Positions 30,050 to 38,150 of a stretch of DNA of 64,000 nt are shown piece by piece; positions within the stretch are counted from its first letter, which is position 1; every line of letters starts with the position of its first letter. A model generated the notes under the pieces. That model did no database searches and was not told the origin of the DNA. It was given only the letters and a program-made list of their open reading frames with translations. The stretch is taken from positions 2,232,001 to 2,296,000 of the forward strand of contig CP024912.1 of NCBI GenBank assembly GCA_002813895.1, given 5' to 3'. The DNA is from Cyanobacterium sp. HL-69. GTDB taxonomy: Bacteria > Cyanobacteriota > Cyanobacteriia > Cyanobacteriales > Cyanobacteriaceae. The translations under genes were made by a program, and so were the position numbers.

Positions 30050-31357
30050 GTGAATATCCCAAAATTGTCAAAAAACAAACAATTTAATAATGGTGGCGGA
30101 GAACAATACCTTTTTGATCACTTATTATACTGCGTCAAAACCGAAACCCCTGAACAAGTAATCGAAAGATTCAATAGACTATTCATTCAGGCTCAAGGTT
30201 ATGATGATCAAAAAGTGTGGGAATGTTTAGCTAATATTATCGGCAATCCCAAATCTTCAGAACAATTTCCCTTAACTCTAAACCGTTGTTGTCATATTCT
30301 CGTTAACCGTTGGCAGCTGTCTCCCCAAACCCAAGGCTACATAGTAGATTTAATTAACTGCTTTAAATATGTTCCCCGAAGCCTTCACCGTGGCTATGTA
30401 CGCAGTTTTACCGAACAGTTGCGCGGATGTGTAAGACAATTTATAGATAGCGATTATTATACTCAATTAAAACGTCTCGCCAGTGTTATCGGTGAGGGTA
30501 AAATTAGGAAAGAAGAGAAAAAAGAAGAAATCCTCGGCAATCTCATCAATCGTTACCCCTACCTTTATGATCATTGTTTACTCGGGGTTGGTAGTAGTAT
30601 AGAACAACAAGAAACCGTATATAAAGTTAAACATGAATTAGAAAAAAAATTTGATACTAATCTTTCCCGTTTTGTTACCTATCAATTGAGAGTAGCCCAA
30701 AAAAGGGAAAATGGAGAACCCATAGATTCTCGTATTATTACTCCTGTAGAGAATCCTACCTTACTGAGTAAAAGAGATTTAGGTCGTAGTTTAAAGGAAT
30801 ATGTCGGGGTAGCCGAAAATGGTTATTCTTATAAGGAATTATCCCGTAGTTTTGTTGCCCATACCGAGGGGGTGCGCAACTATCAGATATTTAAGGATAA
30901 TCTTTATGAATACATTAGCCAGTCCATCGATGGGAAATATGGCAAAAATAGTTTTAATAAAAGACTTTATGAACAATTTCAAGGATTATACCCTGAGTAT
31001 AATAATAAAAGACCTGATGAATTTCTAAAAACTCGCACCTATAGTCAGATTTTTAATTATTTAATTGTGGAAAGTCCTCAAAATCCTAATCATTTAGTAT
31101 TTATGGATATGATTAGCAATATGGGAACAACAAAAACTATTGGTGTCTTTTTGAAATTGGTTTTAACTTGCACTAGATTGAAGCCTTATTTAGAGAAAAG
31201 ATTTTCGATTCTTTTTAATCACTATGAGTCTTTTTCTAAGGATGGGGCAATGTGGTTGGTAAGGAGTTTGGAAAAGGTTAATGTTGGTTTTAGTGTCAAT
31301 TTTAGCAATGTTGTTGATATGTCTTTCCTTAAACGCCTCTATTTACCCAGTAGATGA
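30050..31357 (+). CDS. Conserved hypothetical protein, 435 residues
   Basis: The frame uses a GTG start at 30050. An in-frame stop lies just upstream, and the nearby ATG at 30040 is in a different frame that stops after 15 codons. The protein is soluble, mostly helical and basic in places, with no signal peptide, membrane span or recognisable catalytic motif. Cysteines are few and not arranged as a metal site. I do not recognise the family beyond its likely being a cyanobacterial conserved protein. It converges with the AarF-type gene, with a good bidirectional terminator between them. Confidence 0.75.
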   Translation: MNIPKLSKNKQFNNGGGEQYLFDHLLYCVKTETPEQVIERFNRLFIQAQGYDDQKVWECLANIIGNPKSSEQFPLTLNRCCHILVNRWQLSPQTQGYIVDLINCFKYVPRSLHRGYVRSFTEQLRGCVRQFIDSDYYTQLKRLASVIGEGKIRKEEKKEEILGNLINRYPYLYDHCLLGVGSSIEQQETVYKVKHELEKKFDTNLSRFVTYQLRVAQKRENGEPIDSRIITPVENPTLLSKRDLGRSLKEYVGVAENGYSYKELSRSFVAHTEGVRNYQIFKDNLYEYISQSIDGKYGKNSFNKRLYEQFQGLYPEYNNKRPDEFLKTRTYSQIFNYLIVESPQNPNHLVFMDMISNMGTTKTIGVFLKLVLTCTRLKPYLEKRFSILFNHYESFSKDGAMWLVRSLEKVNVGFSVNFSNVVDMSFLKRLYLPSR

Positions 31358-31412
31358 GGGAATAGTTATTCATTTGCAAAATTTTCTTAAAGATTAAAGT
31401 ACTGGTTGAAAA

Positions 31413-31433
31413 GGGTTGAAGAATATTCAACCC
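31413..31433. terminator. Bidirectional terminator hairpin
   Basis: GGGTTGAA and TTCAACCC form a perfect 8-pair stem around a GAATA loop. It lies between two convergent genes, 55 bases after one stop and 14 bases after the other. Confidence 0.65.
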
Positions 31434-31447
31434 CCATGGTTTAATAA

Positions 31448-33103
31448 TTATCTTAGTCTGCCTGAGCGTAAAATACTGATGACTAACCATAAGCCGAGTA
31501 AACTGGCTACGGCAAATAATATATTACTCAATAGCATCAATTGAGCAGTACCTGCCCCTGTGGAAATAATAGCCGCCCCCACAATCAGCGCCCCTACCAC
31601 GATGCTAAAAGATAGGCGGTTAGCAGAATCATCAAGGCTACGACGTACATTGTCTAATTCTCTAATTTGCAGGTTAAATTGTAGGGTTTCTGAACTTAGT
31701 CTATCTAAGATTACATCTAGTTGACGGGGCGATCGCAATCCCACCGATTTTAAATCTAAAACAGTACGAAATACCGTTTGCAAAGGAGTTTCTCCTAACA
31801 ACTGACGACGAAGTAAATCGATAGTCAAAGGTTTAATTTCATCCAAAAGATTAATTTGTGGATTAAATTGACGAGCAACCCCTTCTAAATTAGCCAAACT
31901 TTTGGCATATAATCCCATATTACCAGGTAGCTTCACCTTATTATCTCTACTTACCTCCAAAATCTCATAAAAAACCTCGCTAAAATTAATCTGAGAAAGA
32001 CTTAGATTATAGTATTTTCTCAACATAATATTGTAATCATTTTCTAGTTTAGCAATATTAGTTTTCAGAGAAATATTTTCCGATAATTCTAAAGTTAATT
32101 GAGCACATTTCTGGGCATCAATATCAACTACAGCCAACAACATTTCCGTTAATAATTGTTGAGTACGAGGATCCAGCCTTCCTATCATACCGCAGTCAAT
32201 GAGGGCAAGACGACCATCATCAAGATAAAAAATATTACCAGGATGGGGATCAGCATGAAAGAATCCATCTATATATATTTGTTGGAAAAAAGCCCTAAAT
32301 AAAACAGTGCTTAACTCAGTCCTAATATTATCATCGGGTTTCTCTTCAAAGGTAGGAATATCAGCCTCTAAAATAGGAGTACCATCTAACCATTCCATTA
32401 CCAAAACTTTCTTGGTTGTGTAATCCCAAAAAATTTGAGGAACTACTATTTTTTTTGGGTCAAACCACTTACTTTTAGCTAAATTTTCCCTTAATTTATC
32501 AGTAAAAGTTGCCTCTTTTCTAAAATCTAATTCTGCCAAAACAGCATTAGTAAATTCCTCAGCCAATGTCACTACATCATAATCATTGCCAAAATCACTA
32601 AGGGCAACCAAATCCGCAATACCCTTAATAATATTAATATCCTGATTAACAATTCTCTCAATGTTCGGACGTTGTACCTTGATAGCCACTTCAACCCCCG
32701 ATATTAGGGTAGCACGATGTACTTGGGCGATGGAACCTGCGGCAATGGGTTCACGATTAAGAGTAGAAAAAATCTTATCTAAGGGTTGATTATACTGCTC
32801 CTCTAAACTTTGTTCTACCTCCCTCCACGATACGGGGGGGACATTGGCTTGTAATGCCGTTAAAGCCTCAATATACTTGGGAGGTAACAAATCAGGACGA
32901 GTGCTTAATAACTGACCAAACTTGACGTAAAAAGGGCCTAATTGAACCAAAATACGACTCAAAACTTCTGGGGTAGGCAGTTGGGGTTTATCTGATTTAC
33001 CCCCCGTCAAAATGCCCCGCATATAATCCCAGCCATTACCCAAGACAATTTCTATTATTTCTCGTTGGCGGGAACTTGTTTTTGTTTTTGTAATGGATGA
33101 CAT
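31448..33103 (-). CDS. AarF/ABC1/UbiB atypical kinase family protein
   Basis: The 551-residue protein shows the ABC1 hallmarks: the K-x-GQ motif in YVKFGQLLSTRPDLLPP, the Ala-rich loop AAGSIAQVHRA, the lysine in VAIKVQRP, the catalytic loop HADPHPGN and the metal loop LIDCGMIG. Two hydrophobic helices end the protein. Relatives support quinone synthesis, or plastoquinone and tocopherol metabolism in plastids, probably as ATPases. Which role applies here cannot be told. Cyanobacteria usually have several paralogues. Confidence 0.93.
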   Translation of the reverse strand: MSSITKTKTSSRQREIIEIVLGNGWDYMRGILTGGKSDKPQLPTPEVLSRILVQLGPFYVKFGQLLSTRPDLLPPKYIEALTALQANVPPVSWREVEQSLEEQYNQPLDKIFSTLNREPIAAGSIAQVHRATLISGVEVAIKVQRPNIERIVNQDINIIKGIADLVALSDFGNDYDVVTLAEEFTNAVLAELDFRKEATFTDKLRENLAKSKWFDPKKIVVPQIFWDYTTKKVLVMEWLDGTPILEADIPTFEEKPDDNIRTELSTVLFRAFFQQIYIDGFFHADPHPGNIFYLDDGRLALIDCGMIGRLDPRTQQLLTEMLLAVVDIDAQKCAQLTLELSENISLKTNIAKLENDYNIMLRKYYNLSLSQINFSEVFYEILEVSRDNKVKLPGNMGLYAKSLANLEGVARQFNPQINLLDEIKPLTIDLLRRQLLGETPLQTVFRTVLDLKSVGLRSPRQLDVILDRLSSETLQFNLQIRELDNVRRSLDDSANRLSFSIVVGALIVGAAIISTGAGTAQLMLLSNILFAVASLLGLWLVISILRSGRLR

Positions 33104-33178
33104 AAATTTGTTATGAAAATAATGGCTCTTTGTTTTCCATTAATATAACAACTATTTAGTGAATAAAATGTCAACTTG

Positions 33179-33499
33179 TTATTCTGTTTTACTGCCCCAT
33201 AGTTTTATTAGAAAAAATAAACAGACCAAAAAATAACCAGTGGTAAACATTCCGTTAAGATACATTAAACGGATAGAAAATAAATCATTGGTTAATACAC
33301 TTCCTAACCATAAACTACTATAAATAGTTAGCCAACCTAATCCTAATCGAAGAGAAACACGACTAATTTTCTTTGTTTGAAACTGATTTTCCGATTTAGA
33401 AAGGACGCTAATGAGGGCGAAAAAAATACCAACTATGGGCATTAAATATAACGACAACCAAAATTTATTTAAATTTTCTTGACGGTAATTGTCTTTCAT
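33179..33499 (-). CDS. Small integral membrane protein, 106 residues
   Basis: Three hydrophobic stretches are visible, at about residues 14-33, 50-68 and 78-100, with a short charged N terminus and C terminus. It lies 75 bases upstream of the AarF-type gene on the same strand and may share its transcript. I do not recognise the family, and no catalytic motif is present. Cyanobacterial genomes carry many small hypothetical membrane proteins of this size. Confidence 0.65.
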   Translation of the reverse strand: MKDNYRQENLNKFWLSLYLMPIVGIFFALISVLSKSENQFQTKKISRVSLRLGLGWLTIYSSLWLGSVLTNDLFSIRLMYLNGMFTTGYFLVCLFFLIKLWGSKTE

Positions 33500-33686
33500 T
33501 ATTTAGAGTGAATAGTTATCAATATTATTGTCTATTTTACTTTTTGCTTTTTTGGTTGTTTGAATAATTAACTAATCTGCCATTATATTAAGTTTTGATT
33601 GTATTGTATTTGACAATTTATATAGAAGTAATAGAGAATGGAAGGATAGTCAATACCACTTGTGAGCGTAAAAAAATTCAGTATTA

Positions 33687-34067
33687 ATGACAAAATTATT
33701 AGAGTTTTCCGAGTCCGATAATAGATTATCTAACCGTTTCATTGAATTAGACCCTGAAGGATATTTTATCATTTCCATAGACCGAGAAAAAGAATTGATT
33801 TGTGCAGAGCATTATAGTAATGCTATTAATGATCAAGGTTTGGCGGTTGATCCAGACACGGGGGAGGTGATAGCCTGTAAGGGGGCAAAACCTCGTCAAG
33901 CAGTAACTTTATTTACGGGTAAAACTGCTAAGGAAATTTGTATTAAACTTTTTGAGGAAGTTAACAAACCTCCTGTTAGTATGTTTGATCATGCGGCTTA
34001 TTTAGGTAGGGAGTTTGTGAGGGCGGAGATTGCCCTGAAGACTGGAGAGGATTATATTCAAGACTAG
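33687..34067 (+). CDS. DUF4346 domain protein
   Basis: The 126-residue soluble protein shows the conserved pattern DPEGYFIISIDRE, then AEHYSNA, GEVIACKGAKPR and AAYLGREFVRAE. This matches the DUF4346 family common in cyanobacteria and also fused to some tetrahydromethanopterin S-methyltransferase subunit A-like proteins. The function is not established. A TTGACA hexamer at 33610 may belong to its promoter, with the -10 box uncertain. It precedes the aspartoacylase-like gene by 132 bases on the same strand. Confidence 0.8.
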   Translation: MTKLLEFSESDNRLSNRFIELDPEGYFIISIDREKELICAEHYSNAINDQGLAVDPDTGEVIACKGAKPRQAVTLFTGKTAKEICIKLFEEVNKPPVSMFDHAAYLGREFVRAEIALKTGEDYIQD

Positions 34068-34199
34068 AGAAATGATTTAGCCACCTAAATCCCCACCCCC
34101 GGCCTTCGGCATTTTCCCTTTTAAGGGTAAAAAAAGACTTTAAGTGATAGAAGAGGATTAAACTCCTTGCCTCAAAATTAATAAATATCAATTATTCTT

Positions 34200-35144
34200 G
34201 TGAGTAATATCAAAATTGCTGGGGACGAAGTTGCCCCATGTCAGGTGAAGCAGATACAAATTCCTGTGGCGAAGTTACCTACTCAAACGATGATGTCTTT
34301 GCCTGTAACGGTGATTAATGGTAAGGAAGATGGGGCAAAACTGTGGTTGAGTGCGGCGATTCATGGGGATGAGATTAATGGGGTGGAAATTATCCGTCGG
34401 GTGGTTTCGTTAATCAATCCTCAGAGGTTGAAGGGTTGTGTGGTTGCGGTACCTATTGTTAATGTGTTTGGTTTTATTGAACAATCACGATATTTGCCTG
34501 ATAGAAGAGATTTGAATCGCTCTTTCCCAGGTTCGGAATCTGGCTCGCTGGCTTCTCGTTTGGCGGAACTTTTTATGCGGGAAATTGTGGCGAATTGTAC
34601 CCATGGTATTGATTTACATACGGCGGCGATTCATCGTATTAATTTACCCCAAGTTCGAGCTAACCTAGAAGATGAGGAAACTAGACAATGTGCGATCGCC
34701 TTTAACACCCCTGTAATGATTCATGCTACCACGAGAGACGGTTCTTTGCGTCAGGCGGCTAGTAAAAAAGGCATTCCTATCCTTTTGTATGAAGGGGGAG
34801 AAGCCCTCCGATTTGATGGGAAATCCATTGATATGGGAGTCAGAGGTATCTTGCGGGTAATGAATTACTTGAATATGTACAACATTTATAACCATGACCT
34901 CGAAAAAAAATCTATCATGATCGATAAATCAAAATGGATAAGGGCATCTAGTAGCGGAATTTATCTCTTAGAAACCGAATTAGGGGCTGAAGTGCAAAAA
35001 AGACAGGTTTTAGGTAAAATTACTGACCCCTTTGGTAACAAAAGCGTTGCCATCAAAGCCCCATTTAACGGTATAGTAATTGGTCATGTACAAAATCCTC
35101 TTGTCAATCAGGGGGATGCTATCATTCACTTGGCTTCCTGTTAG
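34200..35144 (+). CDS. Succinylglutamate desuccinylase/aspartoacylase-family zinc hydrolase
   Basis: The 314-residue protein starts at GTG. It has the M14-like zinc carboxypeptidase fold motifs AAIHGDEINGVEI (His and Glu ligands) and GIDLHTAAIHR (third zinc His), with RDLNRSFPG between. The family hydrolyses N-acyl amino acids or similar amides. The C-terminal part resembles a small beta/biotinyl-like domain (APFNGIVIGHVQNPLVNQGD). The exact substrate is unknown, and no arginine-degradation neighbours support a role as AstE. Confidence 0.9.
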   Translation: MSNIKIAGDEVAPCQVKQIQIPVAKLPTQTMMSLPVTVINGKEDGAKLWLSAAIHGDEINGVEIIRRVVSLINPQRLKGCVVAVPIVNVFGFIEQSRYLPDRRDLNRSFPGSESGSLASRLAELFMREIVANCTHGIDLHTAAIHRINLPQVRANLEDEETRQCAIAFNTPVMIHATTRDGSLRQAASKKGIPILLYEGGEALRFDGKSIDMGVRGILRVMNYLNMYNIYNHDLEKKSIMIDKSKWIRASSSGIYLLETELGAEVQKRQVLGKITDPFGNKSVAIKAPFNGIVIGHVQNPLVNQGDAIIHLASC

Positions 35145-35173
35145 GAAATATAATCTTAATCTGTGATAGATAA

Positions 35174-35193
35174 CAAGGGGCTTAAGCCCCTTG
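35174..35193. repeat. Perfect 20-bp palindrome
   Basis: CAAGGGGCTTAAGCCCCTTG reads the same on both strands and lies 30 bases after the aspartoacylase-like stop. Shorter CCCCTTG copies follow up to about 35230. It has the same shape as the core of the 106-bp repeats, but with a paired change at two positions. It may act as a terminator or as a structured repeat. Confidence 0.75.
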
Positions 35194-35313
35194 CCTGAAA
35201 CCCGAAGCCCCTTGCCCTTACTTGAAATTCCTTGCCTCAACTCTGAAGCATTATGGGCTTTCCCCATTCCCCGCCTAAATTGTAAATTATATTTAAATTC
35301 AGCATATTAAAAA

Positions 35314-35682
35314 ATGAAATCGATATTAGTGTATGGAATTCCCAACTGTGGTACTTGCAAAAAAGCCATGCAGTGGTTAGAAGACAATGACATCAACTAT
35401 GAATTTATCAACACCAAAGAAAATGCCCCTAGCAAAGAAATGATTGCTAATTGGGTAAAATCCTTGGGTACTAAATCCATGCGTAACACCTCGGGAATGT
35501 CTTACCGTGCTTTGGGAGAGGAGAAAAAAACATGGAGCGATGAACAATGGATCGATGCTTTTTCTGGGGATGCTATGCTATTAAAAAGACCTTTGTTTGT
35601 GAAAGATGGGGAGGCAGTTTTAGTGGGATTTCGTGCTAACGATACTGTCAAGCGAGAAAAATTATCATGGACATCAACCTAG
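35314..35682 (+). CDS. ArsC/Spx/YffB-family thioredoxin-fold protein
   Basis: The 122-residue protein has a CxxC site in YGIPNCGTCKKAM near the N terminus and the ArsC-like arrangement that continues with LLKRPLFVKDGEAVLVGF. The family includes glutaredoxin-coupled arsenate reductases, the RNA-polymerase regulator Spx and YffB-like thiol proteins. The sequence alone does not choose among them. No arsenite pump is nearby. Its end overlaps the next gene by 16 bases, so the two are co-translated. Confidence 0.85.
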   Translation: MKSILVYGIPNCGTCKKAMQWLEDNDINYEFINTKENAPSKEMIANWVKSLGTKSMRNTSGMSYRALGEEKKTWSDEQWIDAFSGDAMLLKRPLFVKDGEAVLVGFRANDTVKREKLSWTST

Positions 35683-36923
35683 AAGAATGTTATCAAGTTT
35701 TAGAAGTAGATGAGTCGGCGGAAGTAGAGGACATAGAAAAGGCTTATTTCCGCATAGTAGGGGAGTGTTTAAAGCGGGGGGAGAAAGAAAGGATTGAAAC
35801 CGTCAAAAATGCTTATCAACTACTAATAAATCACCGTAAAAGTCAACAGGAAGAAGAATCGGCTCAGGGGCAGAGGTCTTATGAGCAGGAAGTTACGAAC
35901 AATGTCGCTAGGGCTTTACGGGGAATGTCTTTGATGATCAAGGTGGAGGCGTTTGTTGATCATCTCGAGATAAAAATTAGAGGTAGTAAACCCCATCAAA
36001 AGAAAGCTATTCTCAATCTTATCTATCAATCTTTCAAGTCGTCAGATATTCTCCAACATACTCTCGTTAAAGTGGTGGCGCAAAAAACCGTTAAAACTCA
36101 TTTTTGGCAAGAAGATATTAATTTTACTCCTAATAGAAACAATCAAGTTTATTCTAACGATTACCTCCTTTTACAAGAGGCAGAAAAAACTTTAAATACT
36201 TATGTATTACCCATAGCAGGGGCGATCGCACTGGCTTTTAGTTTTGCTGAAGTGCTAACATGGTTTATAGGGATGTGGGTACATGAATTTGGTCATGCCA
36301 CCATAGCTTGGTTTTCAGGATATAGAGCCATGATTACCTTCGGAGCAACCATTACCACCCTAGAAAAATCAAATTTTGTTTACTTTGGCATTCTTTTCCT
36401 ACTCGGATTAACCTTCTACACAGGATGGAAAGAAAAGAAAAACTCCCCCATGATTGTCGCCGTCACACTCATCATGCTCCAATTTATCCTCACCTGGATA
36501 GTAAGCTATTCCGATTATGTAACCCTCATGGCATTCGGTGGCATTGGAGGAGAATTTTACCTTAGTACCCTCTTAATCATCGCTTTTTATTGGCGTTTAC
36601 CCGAAAAATTTTACTGGGATTTTTGGCGTTTCGGCGCCGTTGCTATAGGTGCCATAACCTTCTTTAGTAGCTTCACCAAATGGCATAACATCAAAGTCGG
36701 TAGAGACAATATCCCATGGGGTACATTGTGGGGCGGTAGGGGTGATTCGGGAGGAGACTTAAATATTTTGAACGATTACTCTGGATGGAGTGCTAACCAA
36801 ATTATTGGGACCTATGTTAGTTTGGGCAATATTTGTTTTATGGTTATCATCAGCTTTTACCTATTTCATCTATTCAAAAGTCGCCCCGAATTATGGGTGA
36901 AAATACGTCAATTATTTCGATAA
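35667..36923 (+). CDS. Membrane protein with degenerate J-like N terminus and HEFGH zinc-protease-like motif
   Basis: The 418-residue protein begins with a DnaJ-like helical region (LEECYQVLEVDESAEVEDIE) that lacks the HPD tripeptide. A soluble stretch follows to about residue 180. Six or so membrane helices then begin, and the second contains WVHEFGHATIAW, an HExxH motif as in intramembrane M50-type proteases. A third ligand motif (NPDG/LDG-type) is not evident, so activity is uncertain. It overlaps the ArsC/Spx-like gene by 16 bases. The product of this fusion is not one I can name. Confidence 0.75.
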   Translation: MDINLEECYQVLEVDESAEVEDIEKAYFRIVGECLKRGEKERIETVKNAYQLLINHRKSQQEEESAQGQRSYEQEVTNNVARALRGMSLMIKVEAFVDHLEIKIRGSKPHQKKAILNLIYQSFKSSDILQHTLVKVVAQKTVKTHFWQEDINFTPNRNNQVYSNDYLLLQEAEKTLNTYVLPIAGAIALAFSFAEVLTWFIGMWVHEFGHATIAWFSGYRAMITFGATITTLEKSNFVYFGILFLLGLTFYTGWKEKKNSPMIVAVTLIMLQFILTWIVSYSDYVTLMAFGGIGGEFYLSTLLIIAFYWRLPEKFYWDFWRFGAVAIGAITFFSSFTKWHNIKVGRDNIPWGTLWGGRGDSGGDLNILNDYSGWSANQIIGTYVSLGNICFMVIISFYLFHLFKSRPELWVKIRQLFR

Positions 36924-37113
36924 AACTATCAATAATCACCACTCCACTGTTTTATCAAAGCATACTGTAGATTGATTTAGCCTTTTTTTACCAAAAAGTC
37001 AGGGCAAACGCATACTCAAGCAGACAAAATCTGAAGTATAGTCACTTTACTTAAGTATGAACCAATCAAGGGTAAAATAATGGATGAAGTAATTATTTTT
37101 ATATTTAAGTATA

Positions 37114-37961
37114 ATGCCCCATGATATAGAATTAAGACAAAAAGTAATTGACTATGTAGAAAATAGAGGTAACGTAACAAAAGCATCGAGAATATTTGGA
37201 ATATCAAGAGCATCAATATATAGATGGTTGAATAGAAAAGATTTAAGACCAACAGTGGTCAAAACTCGTCAAAGAAAATTAGATAAATCAGCACTATATG
37301 AAGATGTAGTGAAAAATCCAGATGATAAATTAATAGATAGAGCGAAAAAATTTGGAGTAACAATGTCAGCAATATCTCATGCATTCAAAAAAATGAACAT
37401 AACAAGAAAAAAAAACAGTTACGTTATAGAGAAAGAAATAGAAAACAAAGAATAGAATACTTACAAAAATTAAGAGAATTAGTCAAAAAATACGGAAGTA
37501 AGAGTATGGTATTTATTGATGAGTCAGGATTTGAGGAAATAAGCACTTGCATTTATGGGTGGTCAAAAAAAGGAAAAAAAATTTATGATGAGAAACAAGG
37601 AAAACGAGGAAAAAGAGAAAATTTAGTAGCAGGAAGAAGAAAGAAAGAAAAAGATTTTATTGCTCCAATGATCTTTACAGGAAGTTTAAATGCAGAAAGT
37701 GTTGAATCATGGCTAAAAATGTATTTATTACCATCACTAAAACAATTTTCAATACTAATAATGGATAATGCACCAATCCACCGAAAAAATATGATAAAAG
37801 AATTAGTAGAAGAAGCAGGTCATCTAGTAATGTTTTTACCAACTTATTCACCAGATTTAAATGATATTGAACACGATTTTAGTGCTTTAAAAAGAGCAAA
37901 AATGTATAGCGATAGTACAATAACTTTAGATGAAATAATTTATAATTATTGTACTAGCTAA
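37114..37961 (+). CDS. IS630-family transposase, two frames joined by -1 frameshift
   Basis: The first frame (37114-37455) encodes a helix-turn-helix domain (TKASRIFGISRASIYRWL). The second encodes the DDE catalytic domain, with MVFIDESGFE, ILIMDNAPIHRK and LPTYSPDLNDIE supplying the acidic residues. The frames overlap, and a run of nine A at 37407-37415 gives a slippery site for a -1 shift. The second frame is open through it and reads KQLRYRERNRKQRIEYL before the first ATG at 37506. The joined protein of about 280 residues is normal for the family. Without the shift, two useless halves would be made. Confidence 0.88.
37407..37415 (+). promoter_or_regulatory. Slippery A9 run for programmed -1 frameshifting
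   Basis: Nine consecutive A residues lie where the first transposase frame gives way to the second. Slipping back one base on AAA codons joins NITRKK to KQLRYRE, restoring the standard IS630 transposase. Confidence 0.75.
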
Positions 37962-37989
37962 ATGTCTCAGTCTTATTTTGATTGACTAT

Positions 37990-38079
37990 ATCAACTAATT
38001 TATGTTCAATTAAGTAACTGGTTCGTGGGTCTTCAATATTTTCAAAATGTTTCCACAAGTATGATTTCTCAGAACTCAC
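37990..38079 (-). pseudogene. N-terminal fragment of an ISAs1-like transposase
   Basis: A GTG at 38079, preceded on the minus strand by AGAGGA, opens a 30-codon frame reading SYLWKHFENIEDPRTSYLIE and then HKLVD. The pattern HF-x2-IEDPR, then H-x-L-x-DI, is typical of ISAs1-family transposase N termini. The frame is broken by the IS630 insertion. Even without it, the frame would stop soon after, so most of the gene is gone. Confidence 0.65.
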
Positions 38080-38150
38080 GGCTATTAATTTCCTCTATGA
38101 TGTTTACCATATCACTTTCTCATAAATTTTTAGTATGCGTTTGCCCTGGT

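Larger units (their letters stand above)
37039..37988 (+). mobile_element. IS630-family insertion sequence
   Basis: The 950-bp element is flanked by TA on both sides (37037-37038 and 37989-37990), the usual IS630 target. The imperfect inverted ends share TAGTCA, then seven bases, then TAAG. It encodes one transposase in two frames. Both the ends and the frame arrangement look intact, so it may still be active. Confidence 0.85.
37000..38148. mobile_element. Internally deleted element resembling ISAs1, interrupted by an IS630 element
   Basis: CAGGGCAAACGCATACT at 37000-37016 is repeated exactly inverted at 38132-38148. Removing the IS630 insertion (37039-37988 plus one TA) leaves about 197 bases with both ends and a short piece of transposase N terminus on the minus strand. 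No target duplication is seen at the outer ends. The right end stops 2 bases before the stop codon of the metallo-hydrolase gene. Confidence 0.7.

Noticed and set aside
35314-35682. Part of an arsenic resistance operon with the ArsR-type gene
   Set aside because: The two genes are 27 kb apart, no arsenite pump is present, and the CxxC protein could equally be Spx- or YffB-like.
37000-38148. A single IS with 17-bp ends carrying the two transposase frames
   Set aside because: The two frames belong to an inner IS630 with its own ends and TA duplication; the outer ends flank a different transposase fragment.
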